Assembly (NCBI RefSeq): GCF_900172215.1
Contig: NZ_FWFP01000010.1
Span: 1-64,000, forward strand
Reading direction: 5' to 3'
Length of the DNA: 64,000 nt
Source of the DNA: Ruegeria meonggei
GTDB taxonomy: Bacteria > Pseudomonadota > Alphaproteobacteria > Rhodobacterales > Rhodobacteraceae
Each line of letters starts with the position of its first letter. Positions within the stretch are counted from its first letter, which is position 1. Under the pieces are notes generated by a model. It was not told where the DNA came from, ran no database searches, and saw nothing but the letters and a program-made list of their open reading frames with translations. Both the position numbers and the translations under genes were made by a program. Positions 7,580-16,042 of this stretch are shown one piece after another.

Positions 7580-9402
7580 TATCCCAACTCCTGAAAGCGA
7601 CGCGACAAGGCCTCTTGCTGGGCAGGCGTCAGGGTGTCTAGGTCAAGGTTGATGAGGTCGTTAAGACCCATCGTGGAATAGTCAGTGGCACCACCTTGGG
7701 AATCGGATGCACCGGGCGTCAGGCCACCAACCTCAATTTGGCGGTACATCTCTCGCGCTTCTTCTTCCGGAATGCCCTCGTGAATGATGCGGGTGTAGAG
7801 TTGTTCCAGTCGGTCAAGATTATAAAGGATATCCTCTTCACTCTGGGCCTGTTCCAAGCTACCGAATACCGACTGTAGCAAACGATTTTCGAACTCGGAC
7901 ACCTGACCCAGCGCCCCACCAGTGGGGGAGGCATCACGCATGCTTTGAAGTTTATCAAAGCCGATGTTGGCCTTGATGGTTGTCAGCCTGTTTTTTAATG
8001 CGCCTGCGCGGGTGCTATCGATGGTAGATGCAATACTGCCCGTCAGCCCCGTTGCTGGGGAAAAGGTTGATTGCCCTGCAATCAGTTCCTTGGCTATACC
8101 GATTTCATCCATGACGATGTTGGCCGATGTGGTCTTTGCTTCCGCCGCTTTGGCGTCCGCCGCACTGGTGTCCTCAGGCCCACCCGGAACCGGCTCATAT
8201 GACAATAATCTGCCCTGTTCGTCCCTGATTGCACGGAAGCCCTTTGGGATTGCGGCTTCGGTCGAAACACTGACATTCGTCCCGCCGCCGCCAATTTGAG
8301 AAACCTTGCCATTCGGTCCAATCTGATAGTTGCCTGCCGGATCTAAGCCCATCTGGGTTTCCTGCTCATCGGTCAGAACTGAGAACCCCGGCTGAGGGTT
8401 GCGCATATTTGCGACCTCTAGCTGCGCCTTCTCTAACGCCAGTTGACGCATGGGGTCGTTTTGCTGCTGTGCCTGTTGAAGCATTCCCATCAGCATGGAA
8501 CGCTGCCCTTGATCCAGCCAAGGATTTGCCAGAGCCTCATAAACGGCGCTGTAGTCGGGGCTTTGGGGCGCGGCTGAGTGACCTGAGTTTTTGTTTCCCC
8601 GTGCACCTGCCAATTCCACCTGCCACGGCTCCCAACCCATCGGGACAGCAAGCCCGTACTTGGCTGCATTCGCCTTGATCCACTGGGCCTCTCGGCTGTT
8701 TGCATCACGAAGCAACCCACCGTCCGCACCGGCGAAGTCAATTGCCGTGCCTGAATTGTGTTGCGACTTACCCGGAGGTGCGACCCATTTGCGCGCTGCC
8801 TCTGGTGATCCGTATTTCTTTAGAGCGGCATCCCAAAGCTGGGCCTGTAATTCCGGTGACCGATACGCAGAGGTGACTTTCAAAGCACCGGGTCCAAGCT
8901 CTTTATCTGCGGCTTGCAGGAAGGGGATCATAGCCGTTTGCATTTCAGGCTTGAGGCCGGTGAAGCTATCGGCACGAGCCGCCGCCCCGCCAACGGCGTA
9001 GGGGGTAAAATCAAATCCTTTCACCACCATGTCGGGCCGATCCAACGCAATCATAGCCTCATCACCGATTTCTTGCTCCGGTGTGGTGGGCTTCATGCCA
9101 AGGATGCTCATCGGCCCGGCGGATGACGCGTAGGGCTTGGGTTTTCCCCCAGCCATGGCCGCTCGAATGGCCTCAACAGCTTTGTCGCTGCTGCCTTGCG
9201 CACTGGCGCGGCCTGTTGCTTCTGCCTTGTCGGCACGGTCCATCATACGACGTGCGGCCCAGGCATTCCCTAAATGCGTGAGGCCTTCTCCAAAGTTGCG
9301 GGGTGCCCGCATTTGTGTCGCGAACTGAGCGGCTAAATCGCGCTTTCGCTGTGCGCCGTCAGGCGTAAGTGTAGGGGTCTGCCCCCAGAAAAAAGAACTC
9401 AT
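7576..9402 (-). CDS. Phage virion protein with M15 (VanY-like) peptidase domain
   Basis: This is a 608-residue protein. Residues about 150-265 form a D,D-carboxypeptidase-like M15 domain. It carries VTSAYRSPELQ, then S213-x-H215-x-x-G-x-A-x-D222, then W257-E258-P-W260 near the end of the domain. In active M15 enzymes the final motif is Glu-x-x-His; here the expected third zinc ligand is Gln261. The rest is helical and Gln-rich, as expected of a structural or ejection protein, so the domain would cut peptidoglycan during DNA entry. Starts and stops overlap both neighbours (ATGA style), indicating one transcription unit. Activity is uncertain because of the Gln substitution. Confidence 0.65.
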   Translation of the reverse strand: MSSFFWGQTPTLTPDGAQRKRDLAAQFATQMRAPRNFGEGLTHLGNAWAARRMMDRADKAEATGRASAQGSSDKAVEAIRAAMAGGKPKPYASSAGPMSILGMKPTTPEQEIGDEAMIALDRPDMVVKGFDFTPYAVGGAAARADSFTGLKPEMQTAMIPFLQAADKELGPGALKVTSAYRSPELQAQLWDAALKKYGSPEAARKWVAPPGKSQHNSGTAIDFAGADGGLLRDANSREAQWIKANAAKYGLAVPMGWEPWQVELAGARGNKNSGHSAAPQSPDYSAVYEALANPWLDQGQRSMLMGMLQQAQQQNDPMRQLALEKAQLEVANMRNPQPGFSVLTDEQETQMGLDPAGNYQIGPNGKVSQIGGGGTNVSVSTEAAIPKGFRAIRDEQGRLLSYEPVPGGPEDTSAADAKAAEAKTTSANIVMDEIGIAKELIAGQSTFSPATGLTGSIASTIDSTRAGALKNRLTTIKANIGFDKLQSMRDASPTGGALGQVSEFENRLLQSVFGSLEQAQSEEDILYNLDRLEQLYTRIIHEGIPEEEAREMYRQIEVGGLTPGASDSQGGATDYSTMGLNDLINLDLDTLTPAQQEALSRRFQELGY

Positions 9403-9632
9403 ATCCTTGCCCCGTTATTGTCCTGACCCATGGATCGCGCCATCGCCAGTGCCTGTTTGATTTCCACCCAGCGGGCCTTTGCGCCTTCTGATTGTCTCTT
9501 GCGGCCCTCGGCAGTTTTCGCGCCTGTGGAGGCTCCGCCGTGCTTGTAACAACGCAACTTGCCCACCATGGGCTTTGCCGTGCACGGGGTGCCGTCTGGC
9601 GTTTTGGCTCCGCAATACATCAGGGTTTCCAT
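9399..9632 (-). CDS. HGGxSTG-motif small phage protein
   Basis: The 77-residue product has C7-G-A-K-T-P-D-G-T-P-C17, then RCYKHGGASTGAKTAEG and a basic helix with RRWV-like composition (KARWVEIKQ). This is the HGGxSTG domain family: small proteins with a CxxxT-G-PC and Cys/His pattern that probably bind zinc or nucleic acid, common in alphaproteobacterial phages. A second ATG at 9620 (MYCGAKT) is an equally possible start and exactly meets the end of the upstream gene. It lies between two virion genes, so it is phage cargo or a morphogenesis factor. Function unknown. Confidence 0.7.
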   Translation of the reverse strand: METLMYCGAKTPDGTPCTAKPMVGKLRCYKHGGASTGAKTAEGRKRQSEGAKARWVEIKQALAMARSMGQDNNGARI

Positions 9633-10432
9633 GGCTTTGCCATTATCCCTGCGCCCGCCAGTCCGAACAATCCGCCAACCGTCGAGGCAGCGTTCTGTTG
9701 CTCTTGCTGCCAGATTCCGAGCCGCTGGTTGTAATTGGAGTTAATGTTCCCGGCCACGTCAGTTGTTGGGATCTGCGCCGAGTTCGCGTTTACAAAGTTC
9801 GGGTGTGATACCTGAGACCCGCTCAGCAACGCCGTAATCTCGTTAATCGGCTGGTTGCGCTCTGCCATTGCCATGTTCATGCCGGTGTTGTGGGAATCCA
9901 GCATAAAGCGGCTGCGGTCATGCATCTGACTTTCGCGCAGGTTGGCAATCTCGCGGTCATAGGCTTCCGAACCTGAGACAATGCCCCGGTTTGCAAGTTG
10001 TGACGTCAGCCCATCAAGGGCTTGGGAATTGCCGTCGTTGTTCAGGGTGTCATACAGGCCACCGGCCCATTCTTCATGCTCGCCAACTCCGTATTGGAAT
10101 GGTTCGGCCATGTAGTCGTTCAGGAACCCGGATTGATTGTTTGCCAGCTTCGCAAGGTTAAATTGCGCCGCATCGCCCTGGTTCTTGATTTTCTGCTGAC
10201 CCTCAGAAAGCGTCTGCGTAGCCGTGTAGGTCGGGACATCATAAGTCTTGCCCGTAAAAGGGTCGCGGAAGGTGTGACTGCCGGTTTGGTCATAGGTCAG
10301 AGTGCCGTCAGGAGTGACCTGATTGACGTTGCCAATCGCGTTGTTTGCAATGGCCGTCGCAACACTGGTCCCCGTCTGCGCGGCAGATGTTTCCTTTGGA
10401 TCTGGTGGCTCTGGTGCGTCTGGCTTTCCCAT
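9620..10432 (-). CDS. Phage tail/virion protein, podovirus type
   Basis: The 270-residue product starts with a Pro/Asp-rich segment (MGKPDAPEPPDPKETSAAQ), followed by a TSVATAIANNAIGNVNQVTPDGTLTYDQTG stretch read in two parts and a PFTGKTYDVPTYTATQTLSE strand region. It ends in a Gly/Ala-rich C-terminus. This composition and the NVNQVTPDG-type signature are known to me from minor virion or DNA-transfer proteins of alphaproteobacterial podoviruses. It is second in the leftward block, after the 141-residue gene. The precise virion role is inferred. Confidence 0.55.
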   Translation of the reverse strand: MGKPDAPEPPDPKETSAAQTGTSVATAIANNAIGNVNQVTPDGTLTYDQTGSHTFRDPFTGKTYDVPTYTATQTLSEGQQKIKNQGDAAQFNLAKLANNQSGFLNDYMAEPFQYGVGEHEEWAGGLYDTLNNDGNSQALDGLTSQLANRGIVSGSEAYDREIANLRESQMHDRSRFMLDSHNTGMNMAMAERNQPINEITALLSGSQVSHPNFVNANSAQIPTTDVAGNINSNYNQRLGIWQQEQQNAASTVGGLFGLAGAGIMAKPWKP

Positions 10433-10485
10433 GCCTTAAATCCTCCGTCTTTGTACATTGTCGCCCAGTACGGGCTTGCTTTGGT

Positions 10486-10911
10486 TCAGTGACATTGCCG
10501 CCACCCCCAGACGATTACCGGGACAACTGTGAGTGGGAGATACCCAATTTTGTGAAACCCGAGTGATTGCATCAGGTCGGCATGGGCCTGTTGAGGGATG
10601 GTGTGTGTTGTCACATACGCAGGCTTTTGCGCGCCCCAGAAACCATTCAGGATTGCGCCCATATCTTTCGCAAGGATATCCCAATCCAACTCGGTGATGT
10701 GCATGTCCAGGTGCCAGACGTTTTGCGGCGCACTCGCAGTAAACTGACCTACGGTGTCGCCTACGCGCCAGAATTGCACGTGCCCGCTGTGGATCAGGGG
10801 CGCGTCTTCTCCGGCCAATCCTTCAAACTCGTCTTGCCCCATTTCTTCGGTGGGCAAAATGCGTTCCGCCTTTACCTTTAAGCCTTGCCCTTTGTCTTCT
10901 GTCGCCTGCAT
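10486..10911 (-). CDS. Phage protein, internal virion protein A-like
   Basis: The 141-residue product begins polar and acidic, with a middle HLDMHITELDWDILAKDMGAIL, and ends with HADLMQSLGFHKIGYLPL. That C-terminal pattern resembles the final helix and strand of GNAT acetyltransferase folds, as seen in T7-type internal virion protein A. It is the first gene of the leftward virion block and no capsid, portal or tail-tube gene lies upstream of it. The family call is tentative; location in the block is the stronger evidence. Confidence 0.45.
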   Translation of the reverse strand: MQATEDKGQGLKVKAERILPTEEMGQDEFEGLAGEDAPLIHSGHVQFWRVGDTVGQFTASAPQNVWHLDMHITELDWDILAKDMGAILNGFWGAQKPAYVTTHTIPQQAHADLMQSLGFHKIGYLPLTVVPVIVWGWRQCH

Positions 10912-10991
10912 TTTTTACCCTTACCTGCTCAAACTGACGGTATCATAATACCCCAAGTGCGGCAAGGATTTGTGAGAACAAAAGTGAACAC

Positions 10992-11195
10992 GTGTTGCGT
11001 TGGGGGGACATGCTGTTGGCGTACTGGGACGAGCTTGTTAGACAGAAGAAGAAGCTGAGCAAAAACCCAGAGTTTGGACGCTGGGTTCACAATAGCGACT
11101 ATGCGCAAGTCCTGTGCAATCGGGTTGCTCGCCAGAGTTCAGCGGACTACTCAAAAGACAAATCGAACCAAGCAATCTATCACTCGGTTTTTTAG
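10992..11195 (+). CDS. Doubtful short frame, 67 aa
   Basis: A GTG at 10992 opens a frame for a basic, helical, 67-residue product (DELVRQKKKLSKNPEFGRW is typical). An ATG seven codons in follows a G-run too closely to be a good ribosome site. No family is recognised. The remainder of 10,912-11,213 holds nothing else I can support. It may be the tail of a lost phage gene or chance. Confidence 0.25.
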   Translation: MLRWGDMLLAYWDELVRQKKKLSKNPEFGRWVHNSDYAQVLCNRVARQSSADYSKDKSNQAIYHSVF

Positions 11196-11213
11196 TCAGG
11201 AGTTGTACCACTT

Positions 11214-12245
11214 ATGAGTAGGTGGAAAATCGGAAAGGCTCAATCCTCGCTCATCTCCGTGAAAATCGCACTTCTTTCTACTTTTATTGGGGCAATCGTT
11301 GGGGCAGCGAGGTCTTCTGGTGATGCTTTCGTTGCGGATTCAGTGTTCGGTGCACTCATTGGACTGGTTGTCTCAACCTGCTGCTTGGTGGCTGAATTTC
11401 AGTTGTTTTCGAATCCGAGACGCCGTTTTGCACGTCGCCTAAAGCCTTATTACCTGATGGCTTTGCGCGGCGCAGCTTATAGTTTCTTTATCGTTTTCGG
11501 ACTGGCTCTTCCTGGCTGGCTTTCGGACGCACCTCCGCTGTGGCAGGACCCTGCATTCTTCGAGGTATTCGTAATATCCGCACTTATTGCCTACTCGTTT
11601 TCGATAGGCGTTGAAATCACCAGACTGCTTGGTCCCGAGGCAACCGTAGCCCTGGTTTCGGGGAGGTACAGTCAGGCGCGATTGGAAAACCGGGTCATTC
11701 TAATAGCTGATGTTATCGGGTCCACGGCTTTGGCAGAAAAAATCGGACAATTGCGGTTTCATGACTTTTTGCGCGACGTAGCGCTAGACCTAGCAGGCCC
11801 GGTCGAAGCGTTACGTGGCAGTATCCACAGATATATCGGCGATGCTGTCATCGTTACGTGGCCGCTTACCTCAGGTATCGCAAACGACGCCTGCTTGGTC
11901 TGCGCGCAAGAAATGCATCGTGCTTTGAACAAACGCGCCCAGTTTTATTATTATACCTACGGTACCGAAGCTCGAATCCGGATCGGCATTCATTGCGGAG
12001 AAGTTGCTGCTGGGGAGATAGGTGATTGGAAGAAAGAGATTGCACTCTTGGGTGACCCGATGAACACGGCTGCGCGGATTGAGGGAGCGGCCAAGTCTTT
12101 CGACTCGGGAATTGTGATTTCAAACAGTGTGGCACCACTGCTTAGTCCCGCCGCTAGAGCGGGACTGTCGCGGCTTCCAGACTTTTCCGCTTCTGGCAAA
12201 CGGGAGAGCTTGGTGTTGTGGTCTGCGCCCACAAACAGCATCTAA
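11214..12245 (+). CDS. Membrane-anchored class III adenylate/guanylate cyclase
   Basis: The 343-residue product has four hydrophobic segments in residues about 17-135, then a class III cyclase catalytic domain (about 158-330). The metal-binding Asp166 lies in LIADVIGST and Asp210 in HRYIGDAVIV. The motif G280-D-P-M-N284-T-A-A-R288 supplies the transition-state Asn and Arg, so all expected catalytic residues are present. It should make a cyclic nucleotide, most likely cAMP, at the inner membrane; the N-terminal membrane part would be the sensor. It borders the phage remnant and faces a polysaccharide-lyase-like gene tail to tail. The start ATG at 11214 follows AGGAG at 11199-11203 at a workable distance. 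Confidence 0.8.
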   Translation: MSRWKIGKAQSSLISVKIALLSTFIGAIVGAARSSGDAFVADSVFGALIGLVVSTCCLVAEFQLFSNPRRRFARRLKPYYLMALRGAAYSFFIVFGLALPGWLSDAPPLWQDPAFFEVFVISALIAYSFSIGVEITRLLGPEATVALVSGRYSQARLENRVILIADVIGSTALAEKIGQLRFHDFLRDVALDLAGPVEALRGSIHRYIGDAVIVTWPLTSGIANDACLVCAQEMHRALNKRAQFYYYTYGTEARIRIGIHCGEVAAGEIGDWKKEIALLGDPMNTAARIEGAAKSFDSGIVISNSVAPLLSPAARAGLSRLPDFSASGKRESLVLWSAPTNSI

Positions 12246-12342
12246 GTCAGCAACGTGGACAAAGCCGACATTCATACTGCATTCGATCAGTTGCTTGCAA
12301 AAAAGTTGCATGCGACTGAAGAACATTAGTGAGCGGTGCGAA

Positions 12343-13134
12343 TTACTTTTCAACTAAACCAGCAAAATAAGCCACGACTGGCGGTGCCTTCGAGTTCAGT
12401 TTTATTCGATACATGCCCAACTTTATCTTGCCCGGCTTCGGCTCAGACAAAGTCGCTCCTTTCCAATCGTAGACAAGTTTTCCGTCAACCCTAACTTGGA
12501 AAATTCCGTCAGGCTTTAATGACCATTTTGCGTCGACCTCAATTCTGTGCCAACGCCCTCGAAGATGTGAGTTTGGAACTATGGTTTTAACCAAGCTTTC
12601 ATAGTTCCAGTCTGCGCTCTCAACCCTTTTGCGAACCATCAAGCCCCCATTTTTGACGTAGAACTGAAAGGGGTGATACTTACCACCCATCATGGAGAAT
12701 TGAGTCACAACAATTTGTTCGGACCCCGCCGTCGAAAACGACTTTGGGAAGTACATGGACCAAGCATACTTCTTTGTCTGACCAGCTTTGAAAGCGTTTT
12801 CCTTAGTTAGTTCGACTCGTTGGTTTCTTTGTTTGCAGTCGTCCCAGTCTTTTACCTGACCGCAGTCGCCGTACCGTAATTCCATACGAACTGCCTTGTT
12901 ATACCCACCCCCGGGAGGGTCTTTAACAATTTGCATCCCGTAGGTTTTTTCGTTCGTCCATTTTTCTCGTTCCAGTCCTCGAAAACCGCTGACAATAACA
13001 TCTCTGGGCGACTGTTTTCCTTTGACGGATTTGACGACTGTTTCTGAAGCAACCGGCAGTGCAAGCAAGGACACAATGGCAATCGTGGTTGACGCGGCTA
13101 TCAACCTAGGCAACACCGACATTTTCGCAACCAT
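12343..13134 (-). CDS. Secreted polysaccharide-lyase-like protein
   Basis: The 263-residue product has a signal peptide (hydrophobic residues about 9-27, cleavage near VAS-ET). The body carries MELRYGDCGQVKDWDDCKQRNQRVEL, read in two parts, KYAWSMYFPKSF and later WHRIEVDAKWS and GKLVYDWKG. This is the jelly-roll pattern of the heparin-lyase-like polysaccharide lyase family (Pfam Polysacc_lyase). Two Cys in the GDCG and DDCK motifs are conserved in the family. It should bind or cleave an acidic polysaccharide outside the cytoplasm. An ATG four codons in is an alternative start. It stands alone, tail to tail with the cyclase gene. Confidence 0.65.
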   Translation of the reverse strand: MVAKMSVLPRLIAASTTIAIVSLLALPVASETVVKSVKGKQSPRDVIVSGFRGLEREKWTNEKTYGMQIVKDPPGGGYNKAVRMELRYGDCGQVKDWDDCKQRNQRVELTKENAFKAGQTKKYAWSMYFPKSFSTAGSEQIVVTQFSMMGGKYHPFQFYVKNGGLMVRKRVESADWNYESLVKTIVPNSHLRGRWHRIEVDAKWSLKPDGIFQVRVDGKLVYDWKGATLSEPKPGKIKLGMYRIKLNSKAPPVVAYFAGLVEK

Positions 13135-13391
13135 TTTCCAACTCTCAATAGCTCTGACTTTAGCCTACGGCCAATACAATTTTGAATTGGGTCGTTCTGA
13201 AATGCAAACACAGAAATATTGGGCACCAGAGCAAACTGGCGTTTCTTGAGTGCATTACTGACAGCAAGGGTCGTTTTGGGCTCGAACCGGTCATAGCCTT
13301 TTGAGTGCGACAGCGCTGCTTTACGCAATGCAATGTTGTGCAAATGCACGGAATGGGTGACGGTAAAGGAAAGTCATCAAGGGGCGAAAAA

Positions 13392-14468
13392 ATGGGAATT
13401 CGAACAACAGAAGGTCAAGGGAAATTATACTCTTCTATCCTTGATACAATTGGGAATACGCCAACTGTGCGTGTTAACAACATCGCGCCAGACCATGTCG
13501 ATGTTTATGTGAAATTCGAAGCTTTCAACCCTGGTGGGTCGGTAAAAGACCGCTTGGCTGTCAACATTATTGAATCTGCTGAACGCGATGGAAGGCTAAA
13601 ACCCGGGCAAACGGTCGTAGAGGCAACATCCGGAAACACCGGAATTGGTCTCGCAATGGTTTGTGCGGCCAAGGGATATCCACTGGTTGTGACCATGGCG
13701 GACAGTTTTTCCGTTGAGCGGCGTCGGTTGATGCGTTTCTTGGGTGCAAAGGTCGTTCTTACACCACGTGCCCTAAAAGGCTTTGGAATGTATGTTAAAG
13801 CCAAGGAGCTAGCCGCGACAAACGGTTGGTTCCTTGCAAGTCAGTTTGAAACGCCAGACAACGCGGACATCCATCAGAACACCACTGCGAACGAGATACT
13901 TGCAGACTTTGAGGGCGAACGGCTGGATTACTTGGTGACTGGCTATGGTACTGGCGGCACCGTTTCCGGGATCGGTCGCGTTTTAAGAACAAGCAGGCCG
14001 GAAACTAAAATCATCCTCACGGAACCCGCCAATTCGGCCATTGTAGCGTCAGGTTACGTCAATACGAGAAACGAGGAAAACCAACCAACAGAAAGCCATC
14101 CATCGTTCGAACCTCACCCGATCCAAGGCTGGACACCGGATTTTATCCCATACGTGCTTCAAGAGGCTCTGGACGGCTCCTACTATGACGAGCTCTTACC
14201 GGTCGCCGGACCCGATGGTATTTCATGGTCTAGGCGATTGGCAGCAGAGGAAGGTATCTTCACTGGCATTTCAGGAGGATCAACTTTTGCGATTGCAATG
14301 CAAATTGCTGAAACCGCGCCAGAGGGATCGGCAATTCTTGTTATGTTGCCGGATACCGGAGAACGGTATCTTTCCACTCCCCTGTTTGAAGGTATCGCGG
14401 AAGATATGACGGATGAGGAAGCAACAATTTCGCTGTCGACGCCGAGTGCTCAGATGGGTAGCGAATAG
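13392..14468 (+). CDS. cysK: Cysteine synthase A-like PLP enzyme
   Basis: From the ATG at 13392, preceded by AAGGGG, the product is 358 residues. It has the PLP lysine in PGGSVKDR (K52), the phosphate loop TSGNTG, GYGTGGT and SGGST: the full fold-type II set of O-acetylserine sulfhydrylases. It should form cysteine from O-acetylserine and sulfide. At 358 residues it is longer than typical CysK (about 310-345) through a C-terminal extension. Its place in a low-G+C island with no sulfate-assimilation genes suggests an acquired second copy, and a different sulfur or amino substrate is possible. Confidence 0.75.
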   Translation: MGIRTTEGQGKLYSSILDTIGNTPTVRVNNIAPDHVDVYVKFEAFNPGGSVKDRLAVNIIESAERDGRLKPGQTVVEATSGNTGIGLAMVCAAKGYPLVVTMADSFSVERRRLMRFLGAKVVLTPRALKGFGMYVKAKELAATNGWFLASQFETPDNADIHQNTTANEILADFEGERLDYLVTGYGTGGTVSGIGRVLRTSRPETKIILTEPANSAIVASGYVNTRNEENQPTESHPSFEPHPIQGWTPDFIPYVLQEALDGSYYDELLPVAGPDGISWSRRLAAEEGIFTGISGGSTFAIAMQIAETAPEGSAILVMLPDTGERYLSTPLFEGIAEDMTDEEATISLSTPSAQMGSE

Positions 14469-14476
14469 GCTACCGG

Positions 14477-14728
14477 CTACCCAACAGCGTCGGACTTCTC
14501 GCCCTCACCGGATAGCACGATTTGCATTTTGTCGGCGTCGAAAGGCTGCAGTAGTTCAAACGCTTCCTCAGCGCTGCCGTTCATCCACTGCTCATAGTCT
14601 TCCGGCTCCAGGATCACGGGCATTCTCTGCGGATGTATCGGTTTCACGATTTCATTGGCTGAGGTGGTGATGACAGTATAGGTCTCAGTCTCTTCCGGCC
14701 CTTTGTGCGAGTTGTTTGGTGCGGGCAC
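14477..14728 (-). pseudogene. SRAP (YedK/HMCES) protein, C-terminal fragment
   Basis: The 83-residue frame carries TYTVITTSANEIVKPIHPQRMPVIL and EPEDYEQWM, which together form the conserved C-terminal half of SRAP proteins (read as two motifs; the His in PIH is the conserved family residue). The catalytic Cys2 and the N-terminal half, which crosslink to abasic sites in DNA, are missing, and the upstream DNA is occupied by a gene on the other strand. The final residues after LLQPFDADKMQ also leave the family consensus. I conclude it is a broken remnant. Confidence 0.6.
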
Positions 14729-14737
14729 AGACTAACG

Positions 14738-15208
14738 ATGGGAACAAAAACCCTAATCACGCAGATCAAGTCTGCATTTCAAGGCCTCGATCCGCCTGCG
14801 GATGATGAACTTCTACATCCCGATTGCATGGATGATGTGGATATTCTTGAGTTCTACGGAGGCGTCAGATGGCAAGACTTAACCGACCAGATTATTGAAA
14901 GTGGATATGCTGCCCCCAACGCTTTTAGCGCGAAGGCATTCCAATACTATTTGCCCGCTTATTTGATATGGACTCTGCGCAATCCGGACAGCCCTTTGTA
15001 TGTTGGTGAGAGCGTTCTTCTAGCGCTCAACCCCGGAACATCAAAGGAAATGCTCCGCCACTTCAGGAAGTCCAAGTTCAGCCTACTAACGTTTGGACAA
15101 CAGGAAACCGTTCAGAAGTTCTTGTACCATCTTGCCGACAATCCAAATCACAGTGAGCTGGCGGAAGCAGCACTGTTGACTTACTGGATGGATTTTCCTC
15201 AAGACTGA
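14738..15208 (+). CDS. DUF6714 family protein
   Basis: The 156-residue product contains VDILEFYGGVRWQDLT, then AFSAKAFQYYLPAYLIWTL, then a C-terminal KFSLLTFGQQETVQKFLYHL. This order matches the DUF6714 family of small uncharacterised bacterial proteins. The function of the family is unknown. No signal peptide or membrane span is present. The ATG at 14738 is chosen over a GTG at 14705, which would overlap the SRAP fragment. No ribosome site is obvious. Confidence 0.6.
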   Translation: MGTKTLITQIKSAFQGLDPPADDELLHPDCMDDVDILEFYGGVRWQDLTDQIIESGYAAPNAFSAKAFQYYLPAYLIWTLRNPDSPLYVGESVLLALNPGTSKEMLRHFRKSKFSLLTFGQQETVQKFLYHLADNPNHSELAEAALLTYWMDFPQD

Positions 15209-15256
15209 AGGTTAGGATTTCTGGAGTTCACCTAGCTAGTGCACCGACCTTGTCGT

Positions 15257-15442
15257 CTAGGCCAAGATTGTGCCAACCAACAATCCAATGACGACCCACG
15301 TTGAAACTGCGGAAAGAGACAGCACGTAGTTTGACATCTGAACTTCCAATCTCACTACTTGGGAGGTTGTCGACTTTTCATCGCTAATAACGACTGATGG
15401 CCAATATGCAAGAAGGCCAATGAACCCGTCAGAAACGCATTG
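15257..15442 (-). pseudogene. Possible membrane-protein remnant without start
   Basis: A 61-codon frame ends at 15257. It has two hydrophobic stretches (GFIGLLAYWPSVVIS and VLSLSAVSTWVVIGLLVGTILA, the latter 22 residues read as two overlapping parts) linked by a polar DEKSTTSQ loop, which looks coding. No ATG, GTG or TTG lies before the first hydrophobic stretch and a stop precedes it, so the N-terminus is lost. An internal ATG would give only 26 residues (MSNYV...), itself a possible single-span peptide. Confidence 0.3.
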
Positions 15443-15589
15443 TTAATGTCTCGTTAACAATCACCTCGCCAACATCCCCAGAAATAGCGAGTAGCCTAAA
15501 GAGAAAGGATGCGTCGAACTGAAGATCCTGCCCGACCCAAATACCAATACGTGCACCATCAGGAGTATATTGGTTGAAGGAAGGGTGGT

Positions 15590-15626
15590 TGAGGGGCTGG
15601 ACGAGGGGGTAAGCGCCAGCCCCTCA
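15590..15626. terminator. 11-bp hairpin, possible terminator
   Basis: TGAGGGGCTGG (15590-15600) and CCAGCCCCTCA (15616-15626) form a perfect 11-bp stem with a 15-base loop. No T-run follows on either strand, so it is only a possible terminator or structured RNA. It lies in about 500 bases (15,209-15,731) with no intact gene. Confidence 0.35.
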
Positions 15627-15731
15627 CTCAAGGGGGTATACGGAGTGGTAGTCTTTATCCGTTAACCAATACGTACCTGTAGACTCATCTGACCGATATT
15701 GGGGAAACCCCGTAGCCCGCTTTTTTCTGCC

Positions 15732-15944
15732 TTAAGCTTTTTCTTTCCTCGGACAGGACTGACTGCCGCCTTTGGCATTTCTGGGCATGTGAGAGCAAAG
15801 CTCGTCCAGCCAACCGGCATCTGCTGCAACATTGTACGCTGTTTTGTCGCCTCGTGCGAAATCGGACCTCGTATTATAACCGAGAGCAACTGAATGGCAG
15901 CGCTCTTTGTTCCAGTATCCTTTGGGCCTTTTTTGTCTGGGCAT
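15732..15944 (-). CDS. Small protein with GYWNKE..GWLDE domain
   Basis: GGAGGA lies seven bases before the ATG at 15944, which decides this start over one at 16046. The 70-residue product has KGYWNKERCHSVAL, then FARGDKTAYNVAADAGWLDELCSHM and a basic tail. The pattern W-x-K-E...F...S/D..AY..A...GWLDE..xHM is a repeat known from phage and plasmid proteins near homing-endonuclease-type genes, probably a DNA-binding unit. Here a single unit stands alone, rich in Lys/Arg. Function unknown; it supports mobile-element origin of this island. Confidence 0.6.
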   Translation of the reverse strand: MPRQKRPKGYWNKERCHSVALGYNTRSDFARGDKTAYNVAADAGWLDELCSHMPRNAKGGSQSCPRKEKA

Positions 15945-16042
15945 AGGCAATCCTCCTGCACGACACGTAATGGGGCAGTGTGGCTGCGAATTGTGAATTT
16001 TGGCCAAATATTTTGTTATTTTGTAAATCAATGTCTGCTTTG

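Noticed and set aside
15590..15626. Riboswitch or structured RNA
   Set aside because: Only one hairpin is visible, with no conserved core I recognise and no gene directly downstream in the right orientation.
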